Source of the DNA: Thermomucor indicae-seudaticae
Lineage: Eukaryota; Mucoromycota; Mucoromycetes; Mucorales; Lichtheimiaceae
Direction: 5' to 3'
NCBI GenBank assembly: GCA_000787465.1
Contig: JSYX01000197.1
Location: forward strand, 1-56,479
Length of the DNA: 56,479 nt
Both the position numbers and the translations under genes were made by a program. Under the pieces are notes generated by a model. The model was given only the letters and a program-made list of their open reading frames with translations. It was not told the origin of the DNA and made no database searches. Shown here piece by piece: positions 31,339-43,122 of this stretch (positions are counted from its first letter, which is position 1; each line of letters begins with the position of its first letter).

Positions 31339-33077
31339 TTACTGAAAAGAACTGCCGCTGAGAATGGGTAGAAACTAAACAAAACATAGGAGGTGAGTAA
31401 GAAAGCCCACAAGCGTTCTTGATTCAAAAGAGACCACACTCACGTTTCCTACAATGACGCTCGGCAAATCAAAAATATCTCGCTTAATGGTGAAGCAAAA
31501 GCTGCAAGGGACCGGGCGAAAAGTCGGGCTCATCAGAATCACGGACATATATACAGACGACTCGGTGTCACTAAATGCATGCTGTGCATATTTTTCCCAG
31601 TATTCGACCGCTGACCCGTTATCCATGAGCTACAGATAACCGATAAGTTACCGTTTGTTTCTCATCATACAGGAAACCGAGTTTATACCTCATAAATGAA
31701 CGTCTTTTTCCCTAATAACGTCTCCTTGCTCCATTGCGTCAAGAGGGAAAATTCCTTGCCCACCAATACAATCTCGCCCGTGCGACGCCAAACCGCTGTC
31801 GGCGTGCCGGAAAAGCTTATTAGCTTTTCATATTCCAACAGAGTCCGCTGAACACATTTTTCCATGTAAATCAGGTCTTCCTCCGTCAAATGGATCATGG
31901 CCGAGATAAAGGAAGGTCGAAAGAGAGCCAATGCACGGCAAATGCGCATCAAGTCCTCGCGACTCATCCTATATGCAGAGCATACAGTTAGCAAAAAGGA
32001 TTAGGCGCGGTTTTGGGTAAAACCTTTTTCCGCACCTCTGTCGCACGTGCTGGAATAAGTAATGGTATCCCTCGGCATAATTGAACGGCGCCTTGACGCG
32101 GTTGTAGGTTTCTTCAGGCGTGTTTCCCACGCCCTTCCGCCGCTTGATTACCTTATTGACTGAATCTTTGCTGGGAGAGGGTGTGGACGAGGAAAAAATT
32201 GGAGCAGGAGCAGGTTGAAGGCTATACATGGACGATGACGATGATACATTATGAATAGTAGGCGTAGGAGTTGACGTGGGTAAGGAGGGCATGGAATCCG
32301 CATTGCTGCGACTGCTACTGCTGCTGAGAATGTTTCCACCGGAATCCGACGACTGTTGCGCAGCCAAATTAAATGGCGCTGCTGCTGAGCTAAAGTATGG
32401 CATCGACGATGGTTCCAACGCTCCGTTGAGCTGCAGCATGTTGGATAGAATACCGTATTCTAGGTTGGCTGACTCGGATCCAAAACCGTAGTTATTCGCA
32501 ACATTCAACAATTGCGGATCAAAGCCTGAACAGGGGAAAACAGTTACTAAAGCAGGAACCGTCGATCGATCCATCAGATCAAACAAACCATTCGTGCTAA
32601 AGTCATGACCAAACGTTGGTGGCAGCTGCTGTTGCTGTTGCGCCGCTGCCTGTTGGTTCTTTTCTGTAAAGAAAGCCATTTAATACGGTTGTCGTTGATA
32701 GATGGCGTAGACCGTGGCTTCTCTCCTACTTGCCGTATTCATCATCCTGTAAATATTTTGCTCGTTTTCGTACACCGTCTGTGCATGTACTTTCTAATCC
32801 ACGCTTGATGCAGCGCTGGCAAGGTCGTGCTGTTCAAAGAACATCTCGCCATGTCAGTGATGCCGTTGCAACGGATGGCTTGTTTTTCGATCGCAAAAAA
32901 AGACTTACAGTCATCGCAGGTTAAGTGCGCCTGTCCGTATGGACACACATGAATAAACCAGTATTCCAGTCAAGACGTGCATGAGATTACCTTTTGGCAG
33001 TGCGAACATGCTCTTGTGGCCTTTTTCCTTCTAGGTTTAGTATTATTGTTATTGTTGCTGGAATTTCCTGTGTTCAT
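31339..33077 (-). CDS. Zn2Cys6 transcription activator with PAS-like domain, Ert1/AcuK family
   Basis: Seven exons: 33077-32991, 32930-32909, 32829-32734, 32663-32036, 31968-31689, 31629-31444 and 31374-31339 (444 residues). The zinc cluster is assembled from three exons: TRACSHCQK + AHLTCDD + [16 protein letters not shown], followed by the linker [11 protein letters not shown] characteristic of this family. A disordered Gln/Ser/Thr-rich middle follows ([21 protein letters not shown]). The C-terminus is the PAS-like region: [80 protein letters not shown], ending [12 protein letters not shown]. AcuK and Ert1 activate gluconeogenesis (PEP carboxykinase, fructose bisphosphatase) and mitochondrial functions, and in some fungi iron uptake. 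The third intron has a GC donor. Divergent from Bud31. Confidence 0.92.
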
Positions 33078-33718
33078 TTGCGTTGTGTTCCAAACAGAAA
33101 AGAAAGAAAAAGAGGGGATGGAAAATAAGTTGTAGACCGAGGAATGCCAAAAGTTTAAGGACACAAGATCAATTGCTATGAATTATGCCCTTTAGGCATC
33201 CTTGACGCTTCTGTTTCGAGCGAAAAGTGGCGAAAGAGCTTTCTGTGCGTGTCTGGGGCCCGAACGAAATACCGGACTTTTGGGAGTTTACTCATTTTCC
33301 ATGTCGGATCAGACCTCTTGTACTCACAGTCGAACCGTTCTTTTTCGATATATTCGCCAATTCGATCATCAAGTACTTCTTGATTTTATAAAAAGATCGT
33401 ATATTGTCGAATTTATTATGGAGACCAGTATCAAAAAAGCTTGATCCTGGCCGAATACAAGCTATACATGGTTGACAGTAACAAGAGCGCTCGCGAGTTA
33501 AAATGATGACACGCATTTCCAAAAGGATATACATTGGTTATTCACTGTTCCCCGAACTCATTCAACAAGTCATATCTAATGATTATTTGAAAAATCGAGA
33601 AAAACATGCTGCGTGGTTTTGTCGATCTGGATAGCAAATTTCAGCTCAGCGGACAAAAAGAGTGATTGCGTGAGCCCACAACGCAAGTGACGTTTTTCCA
33701 CATCTCTCCTCTTCTTCG
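33078..33718. promoter_or_regulatory. Divergent region between Ert1-like gene and Bud31
   Basis: 640 bp with no gene. It must contain the promoters of both flanking genes. No unambiguous TATA box or palindromic operator was recognised. Confidence 0.45.
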
Positions 33719-34298
33719 ATGCCAAAGATACGAACTCAACGAACAAAGCGTCCGCCACCAGGCTTTGAGGACATTGAGCCTACGCTGGAGGAATTTGCTA
33801 GGAAAATGCGTGAAGGTAATCGCACAACATGACTTACACATTTTCTTTTTCAGCACGACTGATTAACCCTCGTTTTGTTAGTGGAAAATGAACCACATGA
33901 AGGGAAGCGCATAGTAGAAAGTGCTTGGCCAGTTTTCCGTATTCACCATCAGCGATCACGGTACATTTACGAACTTTACTATAAGCGCAAAGCTATTTCT
34001 CGAGAACTCTACGATTATTTACTCAAGCACAAGTATGCAGACGAAAACCTGATTGCAAAGTGGAAAAAGGTCTTTATGTTTCTCCTGTTGATCGAGGTGA
34101 CTTGGAGTGCACATTAACTGACTCTTGTTTTTCTTTTAGCCTGGTTTTGAGAAACTGTGCTGTCTGCGTTGCATTCAACCACGAGATACCAACTTTGGCA
34201 CGACCTGCATTTGTCGTGTACCAAAGGAAAAATTACAAGAAGGCAAAAAAGTGGAATGTGTACACTGTGGATGCCGCGGCTGTGCTAGTGGTGACTAA
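33719..34298 (+). CDS. bud31: Pre-mRNA splicing factor Bud31/Cwc14 (G10 protein)
   Basis: Three exons: 33719-33815, 33882-34069 and 34140-34298 (about 147 residues, the usual size). Sequence blocks match this highly conserved family throughout: [32 protein letters not shown], then [58 protein letters not shown] and [15 protein letters not shown]. The C-terminus has the zinc-binding Cys set [13 protein letters not shown]. It belongs to the NineTeen-complex-associated core of the activated spliceosome. The gene ends 74 bases from the convergent methyltransferase. Confidence 0.97.
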
Positions 34299-34372
34299 GT
34301 GTGAAAAAAAGTACAGTACTTGTTCATATATATTCAATCACATTATAAAAGAACAAAGCATGAACATAAAGG

Positions 34373-35307
34373 TCATGACGATTGATTCATTGTTTCTGGA
34401 TCATGAGGTGGTCGATACACAGCGCAAAAGGAAAGCCAATACCTATTCTGATCAGTCTCTAGATGCTCTTCATCAGCATCCGGTTTCACAGTCTCCAATT
34501 GTATTTCGATATCAGCAAAATGGTGCGCTTCCAATGCGGCTCGAAAGGTATCCACGCCTATGGACCATTGCCAGCGTCCCTTGAACGGCCGATAGATCTG
34601 AGCATCGTGCTCGGTGGCTCGATGAGCTCCTGCAAAGAGGCCACCAGGTAACAAGACTTCAGTCACACGCTTGCAAAACTGGTGGAGATGTTCATTGGAT
34701 GGTAGTAAGTGGATCACGCTCTGAGTACAGACGACTGCAGCACGACGATGAAAATCTTTGGAAAAGGAACCATTGAGGAAATCATCGACGACAAACCGGA
34801 TGTTGCACCGATCACGGTCCCGAAACATGTCATAACCGCAGTCAATGTAATGTCGCGATATATCGAGTCCGACTAGGCGATCAGCTGGGAATCCATTCCA
34901 GACCATCATACGAAGATCTGTGCCTGCATGGGAGAAAAAACGTCAGATGGTTGCTTGAGGGAAGATGAGCTCTGTCGTATCTGCACCTGTGCAACAGCCA
35001 ATCTCGATTAAGAGAGAAAGAGCTGCATTTTTGCCAGCATCCAGAATGCGCCGATAAAAGAACCGATAAGAGAGTCGAGGAAACGCAAAATAGAGACGTT
35101 GAATGCATCTATAAGGAGTACCGTCCTGAGGAACACTATTGATATCAGAAAGCAACTTCCGTGATCTCTGGAAATTCTTACTTCTTCTAATCGTGCTTGG
35201 ATCTTGAGCAAGTGCGCGTCGAGTTCTTTACCGTTGGAGATGCCAACGTAGTCTGAAAAGAACCGTATCAGTTCCGGGTCTTTTATGATTTCCGATTCTT
35301 CAGGCAT
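34373..35307 (-). CDS. Class I SAM-dependent methyltransferase, unknown substrate
   Basis: Three exons: 35307-35182, 35125-34987 and 34923-34373 (about 271 residues). Motif I, IEIGCCTGTDLRMMVWNG, is formed across the second junction; GLDISRHYIDCGYDMF is the acidic strand-2 region, RFVVDDFL follows, and VVCTQSVIHLLPSNEHLHQF then LLPGGLFAGAHRA are motifs IV-VI. The N-terminal helical part (EESEIIKDPELIRFFSDYVG) and YAF-type RLYFAFPRLSYRFFYRRI segment act as a lid in related fungal enzymes. There is no signal peptide. Substrate is unknown; similar fungal enzymes act on small molecules. A 40-bp direct repeat lies just 5' of the start. ATG at 35307 is the first one that joins in phase. Confidence 0.85.
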
Positions 35308-35308
35308 G

Positions 35309-35400
35309 AGCGATTTCAAAAGAACAAAGAAGAGTGTCGCGGAGATCGGGCAGACATGAGAGGTTTCAAAGGAACAAAGACTGTCGCGGAGATCCGGCCG
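35309..35400. repeat. Tandem ~40-bp direct repeat upstream of the methyltransferase
   Basis: GATTTCAAAAGAACAAAGA and TGTCGCGGAGATC recur as GGTTTCAAAGGAACAAAGA and TGTCGCGGAGATC about 47 bases later, with a few differences. The unit sits in the 5' leader or proximal promoter. Confidence 0.8.
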
Positions 35401-35563
35401 AACATTGATCATTGCTGAGCAACTTGTGTAGCCATCGTTATGTACAATCATCGGATATATGAAATTCCGATACATAAGAAGAAGATTGTATTACATTACA
35501 AAGAAAGGAAAATGCACCGCAAATGATATTCGTGCCTGAAAAGAAAAGCTAATACAAGCATTT

Positions 35564-35565
<2 letters not shown>

Positions 35566-35602
<37 letters not shown>
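35566..35602. repeat. (GT)n microsatellite
   Basis: About 17-18 uninterrupted GT units between the methyltransferase leader and the kelch gene end. Confidence 0.95.
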
Positions 35603-35635
35603 GAAAAGGTGGAGAGTGAAAGAGGAACCCTCTCT

Positions 35636-37665
35636 CTATTGCCGTTCATCTGGCTTGTGGTCTTCGTCATCGATTTGCGTAGCATAGCAGCTCGACGAAC
35701 GATTATCCGGTTTTTGCTGTTGCCTGGTAATGGGTGCCAGCACCACTACGTCGGATAGGGTCTGGTTATTGTCGTCGTCAATGGGTCCGTTATTATTATG
35801 CTGCTGGGTATTCCCTGTTTTAACTTTAGGCTTGCGTCGGTAGATCATGGTCGTGACAATAAGAAACACGGCGCCACCGATCTGATAACAGAAAGATTGT
35901 TATCATCATACGCGTTTTTGTGCGAGGGGCTGTAATTTTAACTCACCACCACAACACCACCGCTAATGACGCCAGCTATCACACCTGCAGTGATACGAAC
36001 CTGCGATTGTGGAGCAGTTGCGGTTGTGCCCGAAGTATTCGGAATAGTTGTACTCGGATCGCGACTATTGCTTCGCGTATCCCCACCGTACGTGCTGTTA
36101 TGAACAGCGCCGCTGCTGGATGAGAGGTTGCCGGATAACCACGCAGCACGGCTCACGTATTGCGCCATCCATGTCCAGGTTGTGCTGCTCAGGACGCCAA
36201 TGTCATTAAAGCCTTGATTGTTTGCGCCAAGACCGAAAACGATCAGCATCAAATCGTCCACCAGGCAAGCTATGTAATAGTATAACGTCAGGTCTTTTCT
36301 ATGCGTACCAAAACAGATACTGACCTTGATGATATTTGCGTGGTTCAGGTGGTACGCCTGAAATGGATGGAGCCGTCCATCGCATGGAAGAGAGTTCCAG
36401 GATAAAAACATCATTTAGCAAAGTGGTTTCGTCTATAGGAGAAAGGAGTTAAAGAGCTGTAGCGCTTTGACAGGCTCAATCAATCACACATACCGGGAGT
36501 GCCACCGCCAAAGAGAATGATATACTGTTCATCCGAGCCTGTGCTTGTTTGTGCTCATGAAAGAGAGAACGATAACGCAGGAACAAGAAAAATAAAGATC
36601 AACCTACTCAGAACAGCAGAATGTCCTCGTCGAGGAGCAGGAATATTTCCACCTGCGGTAATATTCGACCATTGACCCGCTGCGGTATCAAAGAGTAATA
36701 AAGAACTCATCGAGATCGGGTTCAAGGTCAATACACCAGCTGGGTCTGTGATGTTACGCGTGTAAACCACACCGCCAATGATAAGAATGTTGCCGTCTGG
36801 TAATTGGGTTGCTGTGTGATCGACGCGTGCCGGTGGAGGATCATGTACGATCGGGTAGCTGTAGGTCCATGTCTATATGCAACAGAAAATATGTTAAGCC
36901 TAGTCCCCAAATCCACTCTTCTCTCTCTTTTCTATATGTACACCGCTCTCACATTGGTATCAATCACGGTCCAAGTGTTGTGAAATACGGTTTCACCTCC
37001 ATAAGTTAAATAGTCGCTGTACGGCAGATATCAGAAACCAGGGTATCATTTTATGTTGTTTCCTCCTCCTTACCTTAAGCCACCCCAAAGCCATACGCGT
37101 CCTTCACGGTCAGACGTGGCCGTGTGTTGTTTTCTGGCATGTCCCAAAGTCAATGAATAAATTTTACCCAAGAAACAAATAGAGCAATAAACAACCTTTG
37201 GATTTCATGTAATCCACTGAGCGCTGGTATGATCCATTGTTTCCGCTGCGTATCATAAAGCATGGTCTGATGCTGTCTGCCAGTCTCACCTCCGTTAATC
37301 AAGAACCAAGACCGGCCAGGCAAAGCAGCTGAGGCCGCATAGGCGACCAAGGGTGCTGTATCGCTCACTGGTTGTACTATTGTCCACGGCGCTTCGTCAA
37401 TATCCCAAGATTGAAGTAAATCAAGCGAAAATAGATCGCTTGTCGGTTGGTCCATCGTTTCTTCACCGCCATAACAATGAAGAGCGCCTGAAATTAATGC
37501 ACAAGCTTAATTCTGAAAAAGTCAGTGCTTTGTGTTCCCCCTTAATTTTGCTACTTTTGCGCTCTTGCCATTGGCCCATCGTGGACTGGGTTTAGTCAGT
37601 GAATAAATAGGAGGGACCATGACTATGCACAGCACTAGTATGGAGACGACAAAGCGTCGGTGCAT
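35636..37665 (-). CDS. Kelch-repeat single-pass membrane protein
   Basis: Multi-exon minus-strand gene. It starts MHRRFVVSILVLCIVMVPPI (signal peptide, ATG at 37665) and continues through kelch-type blades: ALHCYGGEETMDQPTSDLFS, WTIVQPVS, SWFLINGGETGRQHQTMLYD, VWLWGGL, HTWTVIDT-like turns, THTATQLPDGNILIIGG, TRNITDPAGVLTLNPISMSS and APRRGHSAVL. The recurring GG doublets, Tyr/Trp spacing and the PRxGH words mark kelch/galactose-oxidase-like beta-propellers. After a Ser/Thr-rich stalk (STTIPNTSGTTATAPQSQ) there is a membrane span AGVIAGVISGGVVV joined to GGAVFLIVTTMIYRRKPK, then a Gln/Asn-rich cytosolic tail ending HKPDERQ. Such proteins are numerous in Mucoromycota and are thought to act at the surface. 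Function unknown; exon edges approximate. Confidence 0.82.
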
Positions 37666-38359
37666 TCTGTCCACAGTTGTCTGCGTGCGTGTATGTATGT
37701 GCTGCTCAGTACTGACCAAAAGGGCAAGAGAAGAAGAAGAAGGAAGAGAGAAAAGCAAAGATGGGATAACGCCTGCCTGGCTGCGTATGGACAAAAAAAG
37801 GAAGGACGACAAAGCGAAAACGGTTGCGTCGGCTGACGCGAACCACATTTTGCGCATAAACGCGGGCACGGTTTTCCGTTCAATAGCGCCCAAATCAATC
37901 TCTCTCTCTCTCTCTCTAACTATCCACTGGAAAGAAGCCTCTAACTCTGCTATAGCGATCCCGTGTCTGCTTCTTTCTTTGGAGCCATTTCCCGACATTC
38001 ACGTCGAAAGTAAATGGAAAGAGAAGAAACAAAAAGGCCAAGAGACGAAATTAAAAGCCGATGCTTTACCCGAGAATCGATGCTGTCATGAAGTTGTGTC
38101 TGGATCCAAAGTAAACAGGGTCCTTCTTCTTTCTTACGAGAGCACGAATCCTTTATGGGCTACGGACATAAGAGGAGAATGTCACAATGAACTGCATATG
38201 TATCTTCCTTTTCTCTTAGGGACGGTGATAATGTTATTGTCGCTCTCGCTTCTCCATCGCGTATTGACATCATCATACTAGCTCTTACGAATATGGCAAG
38301 AATTCCCGGTCCATTTGCCTTTCCTTCATTGATAATAAAAAATTCGCTATCTATACATT
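37666..38359. other. Intergenic, upstream of kelch gene and 3' of ALG10
   Basis: A long plus-strand frame (37619-38281) overlaps the antisense of the kelch start and has no family features; I treat it as spurious. A (TC)n run is at 37898-37917. Confidence 0.5.
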
Positions 38360-40205
38360 TCACCACATAAACCGCTGGATCTCATCAGGTTGATGACCCC
38401 AGACGAACGGTCGATAAAGATACAAGTATAACGTGACAACGTGGATCACTAGGTAGCCCGCAATAGCTAAAGCGGTCCGCCAGAAGGACTTGGGCGGTCC
38501 AAGATGGATCGCATAGAATATAAAGGGTAGGATATAGTACCTGAACTCTAGCAATGGAGAAGGCACCAACGTCAGTATTAACGTTGCCACATAGCCGATC
38601 ACAAATAGTAGGCTGTTTTCTTTTTCTTTCACTGGGAAAAAAGCAAGCCATGCATCAGTTCAAACATGTTATACTTATAGATTGATAATATTGAACCCTT
38701 ACATAGCGCTCTCAAGTTAAACCAGCCGCTAACCATGTAAGCAGGGATCAGCAGATAACGTATACTCCAATGTCTCCGGTAAATATTCTTCCACACATAA
38801 AAGCTGTAATGCCTGTTGTCACTTAGAAGGAACGGATGCTCATACCTAGGGCACCCGTATTTTAGTATCATCCTTTCTGGTTCAAATAGTAAAAAGTAAT
38901 ACTTACGTGTGATATCGCACGATATACAACATTGCGCACGCCACACAAAGCATCCCAAGCCATCTGTCGAACCGGTACTACAATAAGGTTTCCTTTCTCT
39001 CGCACGTATAGATCACGTTACTTTACCTCTTCCGACCTGCATGCCGGACGAACCTTACGCATGCTTTTATGCCATCCCAATCCAAAATCCAGGGCAAAGC
39101 AAAAAAGGACAAGAAGCTCGAGAAATAGAGCAGCTGCGCAAAATGGAGGCCCGCTATATGATTGGTGCGATCGCCCAGTACAATACCGCCGTTCCACACC
39201 AGAAAGACAGCAAAGCTTGCGATGGCCACCAGGAACATGTACAGTTTTTGCATCAATATGAATCGATGCCGTATGCAGGCTTGCAGTAGCCTCGTGATCA
39301 CTTGGATCACTGAAACTGTGCACCGATTTTTTGATTAGTGCTGAGACAATATTCAGCATGGATTTCGTTTCCTTACCGGCGCTATCAACGTCACAACAAG
39401 GCATGTCCACTGCTGCGGCTGGTTCTTGTTCCTTGAGGATATCCACGCTGCCCAGGCCAAAGAACAAACAGACCCAAATCAAATTGGTTTGACGAAACGT
39501 CATGGACAATAGACCAATCTTTTGTTCTGCAGTTAATTGAAAGGCTCTTTTTGTTGTTTTACAGCGCCAAGATAGGTAGGGACTTACCGATCCAGCAAGC
39601 GCGTAGCGTTTCTGCGTGGTAAGTAAATACGACAAGAGGACGAAAAAAGTGGATCCAGCATCGGTATAGTAAAAGAAAGCAAAGAAGAGATTGACTGGGA
39701 ACCACACCAATGCCAAGGCGAATAATGTATGATGCGCCGCTGGATGTACAAGCGCCAAAAGCCGCGAGATTAAGGGAAATAAGCAAAACGCAAAGATCAG
39801 ATTGATGGTACGAAGACCAGCGCTTGTGCTGCATAGCCAGTCGTGGCCACTTAGCCAGGCCAACCCACGACTTAGCAAGTACCTAAACAGAAAGACAAAA
39901 ATGAATGCCTGATGCAGGAACACACTCCTTTGGTATTCTGCAATACATGGATCGTTTTCATTACAGTCCAGGTGGTGTAGTTATCTTTTCATCCCAAGAC
40001 TTGTAATCGCCCAAACAATATCGTTGTGCTTGAGGAATATGAAAGATCTCATCCTGTCACCCCGTTTATTGAGAGATCCAGTTGATGAGTGTGACTAAAT
40101 GTTAATAACTAGCAAAGCATTTACCATGTAGGGTTCTGGTGTCTGTTGGTTAATGATGGACGCAGTCAGTGCCAATAATGCACCATGAATCGCTGCGAGC
40201 GCCAT
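38360..40205 (-). CDS. alg10: Alpha-1,2-glucosyltransferase ALG10/DIE2
   Basis: Multi-exon gene. Start [20 protein letters not shown] (ATG at 40205), then EPYM joined to [20 protein letters not shown] and [10 protein letters not shown], the family's signature lumenal acidic loop with the DE catalytic pair. Hydrophobic spans and conserved blocks follow: [72 protein letters not shown], and the C-terminal [19 protein letters not shown]10 adds the terminal third glucose to the dolichol-linked oligosaccharide in the ER lumen, the final step before transfer to protein. About 11-12 membrane spans are expected. Exon ends were checked only around the start and in the last exons; the stop at 38360 follows RFMW. 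Confidence 0.92.
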
Positions 40206-40690
40206 GAGAGTTACAGAAGGCTACAGTGGGTAGCACTGCCGCCAAATTGATTGGATGCCCGAGATCGGAAAACTAAATAAGGCCAGCTTCTACATGCGTA
40301 GTACATATCATACAAAATGCAAAGAGCCCTCTTAACTCAAATCAAGAGAAATAGTCTAAAGCTGCTACAGTACCATTATGCGATCTCTCTACATGCGGTT
40401 TTCTGAAAGATGGAGGAAAACAACTTGATTCTATGACAGTAATAAACAGTTTCGTTGACAGCGTATAGTGACAGAATTTTCGTACCGAAATATGCAATCA
40501 GCAATCTCTACTGGCGTTGAATATTCATTTAAAGGCTACAGAAAAAGAACAGAAGAGCAACGCGGGCACATATTACCCTTGATTAGAGACATGTATAATA
40601 TAGCCAGTGGTTCCTGGAGTAATTAAAACGAAGCATGCAATGTCCACATGATTAGGTACAATATTGAGTAGCAAGCATAAACATGATCAT
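40206..40690. other. Intergenic
   Basis: Promoter of ALG10 on the left and 3' flank of the F-box gene on the right. No gene or repeat stands out. Confidence 0.5.
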
Positions 40691-43122
40691 TTAGCGTATG
40701 GAGTGTCCTTCCCTTGGAAGGGATTCGAAATTCTCAGTGCTCAAGTCGTGTCTTCTGGTAAGATATGGATAGTGCTGTACGTGACCTTCCTTGTCCTTGA
40801 TGTAAGTTCCATTACGGTCTTCAGCTCGGTCATGGTCGGCTTTGAGTAGCACACATATGGGTTCTTCGCGGCATTCTAGGGCTTCAAAAACGTCTACATC
40901 GTCATTGTCTTCGAGACTCAGCGTTCTGAGAGAAGGGATCTTCATAAAAATTTGCAATTTCTCCTGGGTAGTGTACCCACCGCGAGATACAATACGTGAG
41001 ATCCGAGAATCCTTTATGGCTCTGGCAAAGTCTGCAAGATCTTCTTCACTATAAGACAGGCAAGGTAGCAAACGCAGCTCTCTCAACGTCTTGAGGGGAG
41101 ACTCGGAGATTGCCCGCAGCACTTCAGCAAAATAAAGTTCCCCTTGATTCCAAGACATGCAGCATTCTTGGTATGCAAAGATCTGGAGCGCAGCAGCGCG
41201 TTGAAAAAACTGGCTCATAGCCGCTGGCGTCATATCTTCACATCCTATTAACTCCAAGTGACGCAGGTGCTTCAAATGGCCTAGGCATTCAATCACATTG
41301 TCGCTCAAGCGAAAGTCTGCGAGTCGCACAGTCTGAAGCAAAGGACAATGACCGATGATCAACGCTATTTCTTCACAATTCAATTGATCATAACCGCTTT
41401 CGTGTTCGTCCTCGCTTTCTGATTCGCTTTCGTGTTCGTCCTCACTTTCTGACTCACTTTCGTGGTGGGCATATTCATACTCGCTATATGGTGTAAAATC
41501 TCTGGTGAGGTGAACTTTCTTCTCTGTCAAATCAATTTCACGAAGCTGCTGAAATCCGTCTATGGATGCAACTGAAGCCAATACTCTGTGCGTGTTTATC
41601 GTGCAGCTTAGATCCAGCCGAAGAATGTCAAGCGTCAAACGCTCTCGGGACAGCATGGGCACTAATTCCTCCTCAAGGTATGGCACCTCTGTAAGGGTGA
41701 CAATGCTGCAATCATTCGACTCAGTAAAACATAGTTCAGGATGACTACACGCATATTTCTCGTCGACTAGCTGCAACTGACGCAATGAGGGGCAATGCAT
41801 ATTCACTAAGCCTAGAATGTGGTGGCTTTGTCCGTCTTCGAAGGATTCCGGCGTTGTTGCAAAGAATCGCAGGTCAGGACAGCGCGGCAATAGCGATTCC
41901 AGGATACGTTGCGCAGTAAATTCGTATGTATGTTCGTTGTTTGTGCATCGAAATTGTAAGTGAGTAAGTTTGAATCGCTGTTCTGGTATTTCAAGAGTGC
42001 GGAAGCCGTGGCGCACGTGACTCTCAAGTTTTAGGCGAGTTATGTTGCGGCAAATCTGCAAGGATAATTCCAGAAATCTTTTGCAAGACTCATCCTGGAT
42101 CTCGAGGGCAAGCGCCGTAAGGTTTTGGCAGTTCATTTGAAGAAACGATGCGAACGGATCATATGGTATGTCGGATATAAGCGACATTTCTACTTACACA
42201 GGTCACGACGATAAGCAAGGCAGTAAATAGTTAGATGCACCTTACCTAATTTTCGCAACTGGTTGAACCGCTTTTGGGCAAGGGCTTCAAATAGTTTTGA
42301 ATGTCTGTTAACAGACCAGCAATCCAAAGAAAGTTCCTTGAGGTTTTGCCTATCTATTTGTGCAATACAACCAGACGCGCGGATGCAACTAATACGACGA
42401 AGGTCGACCTTCGTCCACATGTCATGCCAGTTCAATAGCATATTTCTCCAGCCTTTACAAGTCAACGTGCAACGTATGCGATCAACAATAGAAACTTGAG
42501 AAAATATCTGACACACGATATCGTATGGGATCCGCCCGAGCTGGCGAAGGTTACGTTCATGGATTTCTGCGGCTAAGCTCTCCTTCAAAGAAGCCATCGT
42601 CTGGTACAAAGGATCGTCTGCAGCTACAGTTTCGAGACCAGCGTCATATACTAACAACGCGTCCCTGAGTTGCTGTTTCTTATAACATGCACGCCCTGCC
42701 TGAATGTAGCCGTGTGCTGAAGTCGGAAAGAACTCGATCACCCGCTCCGCGTCGGCGAGCATGTCATCGTACTGTTGCATTTCCTCAAAGGATCTTGCAC
42801 GATGAGCTAAAAGGACTGCCATTATCTTTTCATTAACCTCCTGGATCGCTAAGCCGAAATGATCAACTGCATCTTGGTTGTGTTGCGTCTCATGGGCAGC
42901 AAGAGCTTGCTGGACGTAATTACGAACACAGACATAAAGACCTGAAGCGATTACATCATCTTGGTGTACAAGATTACTTGTTAATACGTCGGAAATCATT
43001 TGGAGCAGTGTGAAAAGAGAAGAATGTATCTCATGCAGAATTATCGATTTTGCAGCGTCTGCATTCTTCACACAGTATGTGATATACTGGCCATATAGAC
43101 ATACGCCACCTTGGCACTGCAT
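40691..43122 (-). CDS. TPR/F-box/LRR protein, Dia2/Pof3-like SCF subunit
   Basis: Two exons, 43122-42246 and 42189-40691, joined in phase (RKL-E-MSLISD), giving about 791 residues. N-terminal TPR-like helices: QALAAHETQHNQDAVDHFGL, HRARSFEEMQQYDDMLADAE, PTSAHGYIQAGRACYKKQQL. The F-box follows: LGRIPYDIVCQIFSQVSIVD, RCTLTCKGWRNMLLNWHDMW. Then leucine-rich repeats, e.g. LTALALEIQDESC, ITRLKLES, LTHLQFRC, CPSLRQLQLVDE, LDILRLDL, LRHLELIGCEDM, LRELRLLPCLS. The TPR-F-box-LRR order is that of budding yeast Dia2 and fission yeast Pof3, which tether SCF ubiquitin ligase to replication or chromatin proteins; Mucoromycota carry many such paralogues, so strict orthology is doubtful. A Glu/Ser/His acidic insert (SESESEDEHESES) is made of two 30-bp DNA repeats. 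A broken inverted copy lies at 26.4-28.8 kb. Confidence 0.9.
41395..41462. repeat. 30-bp tandem repeat inside the F-box gene
   Basis: The unit TCGCTTTCGTGTTCGTCCTC plus ten bases occurs twice with a partial third copy and a few substitutions. It encodes the acidic ESESEDEHES insert in the LRR region, so copy number changes would alter only the length of an exposed acidic loop. Confidence 0.85.

Larger units (their letters stand above)
35308..35635. other. Intergenic with direct repeat and (GT)n tract
   Basis: Contains the duplicated leader unit (35309-35400) and the dinucleotide run (35566-35602), both listed separately, and the 3' flank of the kelch gene. No gene. Confidence 0.6.

Noticed and set aside
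37619..38281. Plus-strand 220-codon frame with Arg/Lys-rich sequence
   Set aside because: It overlaps the antisense of the kelch signal peptide exon and contains a TC microsatellite; no family signature.
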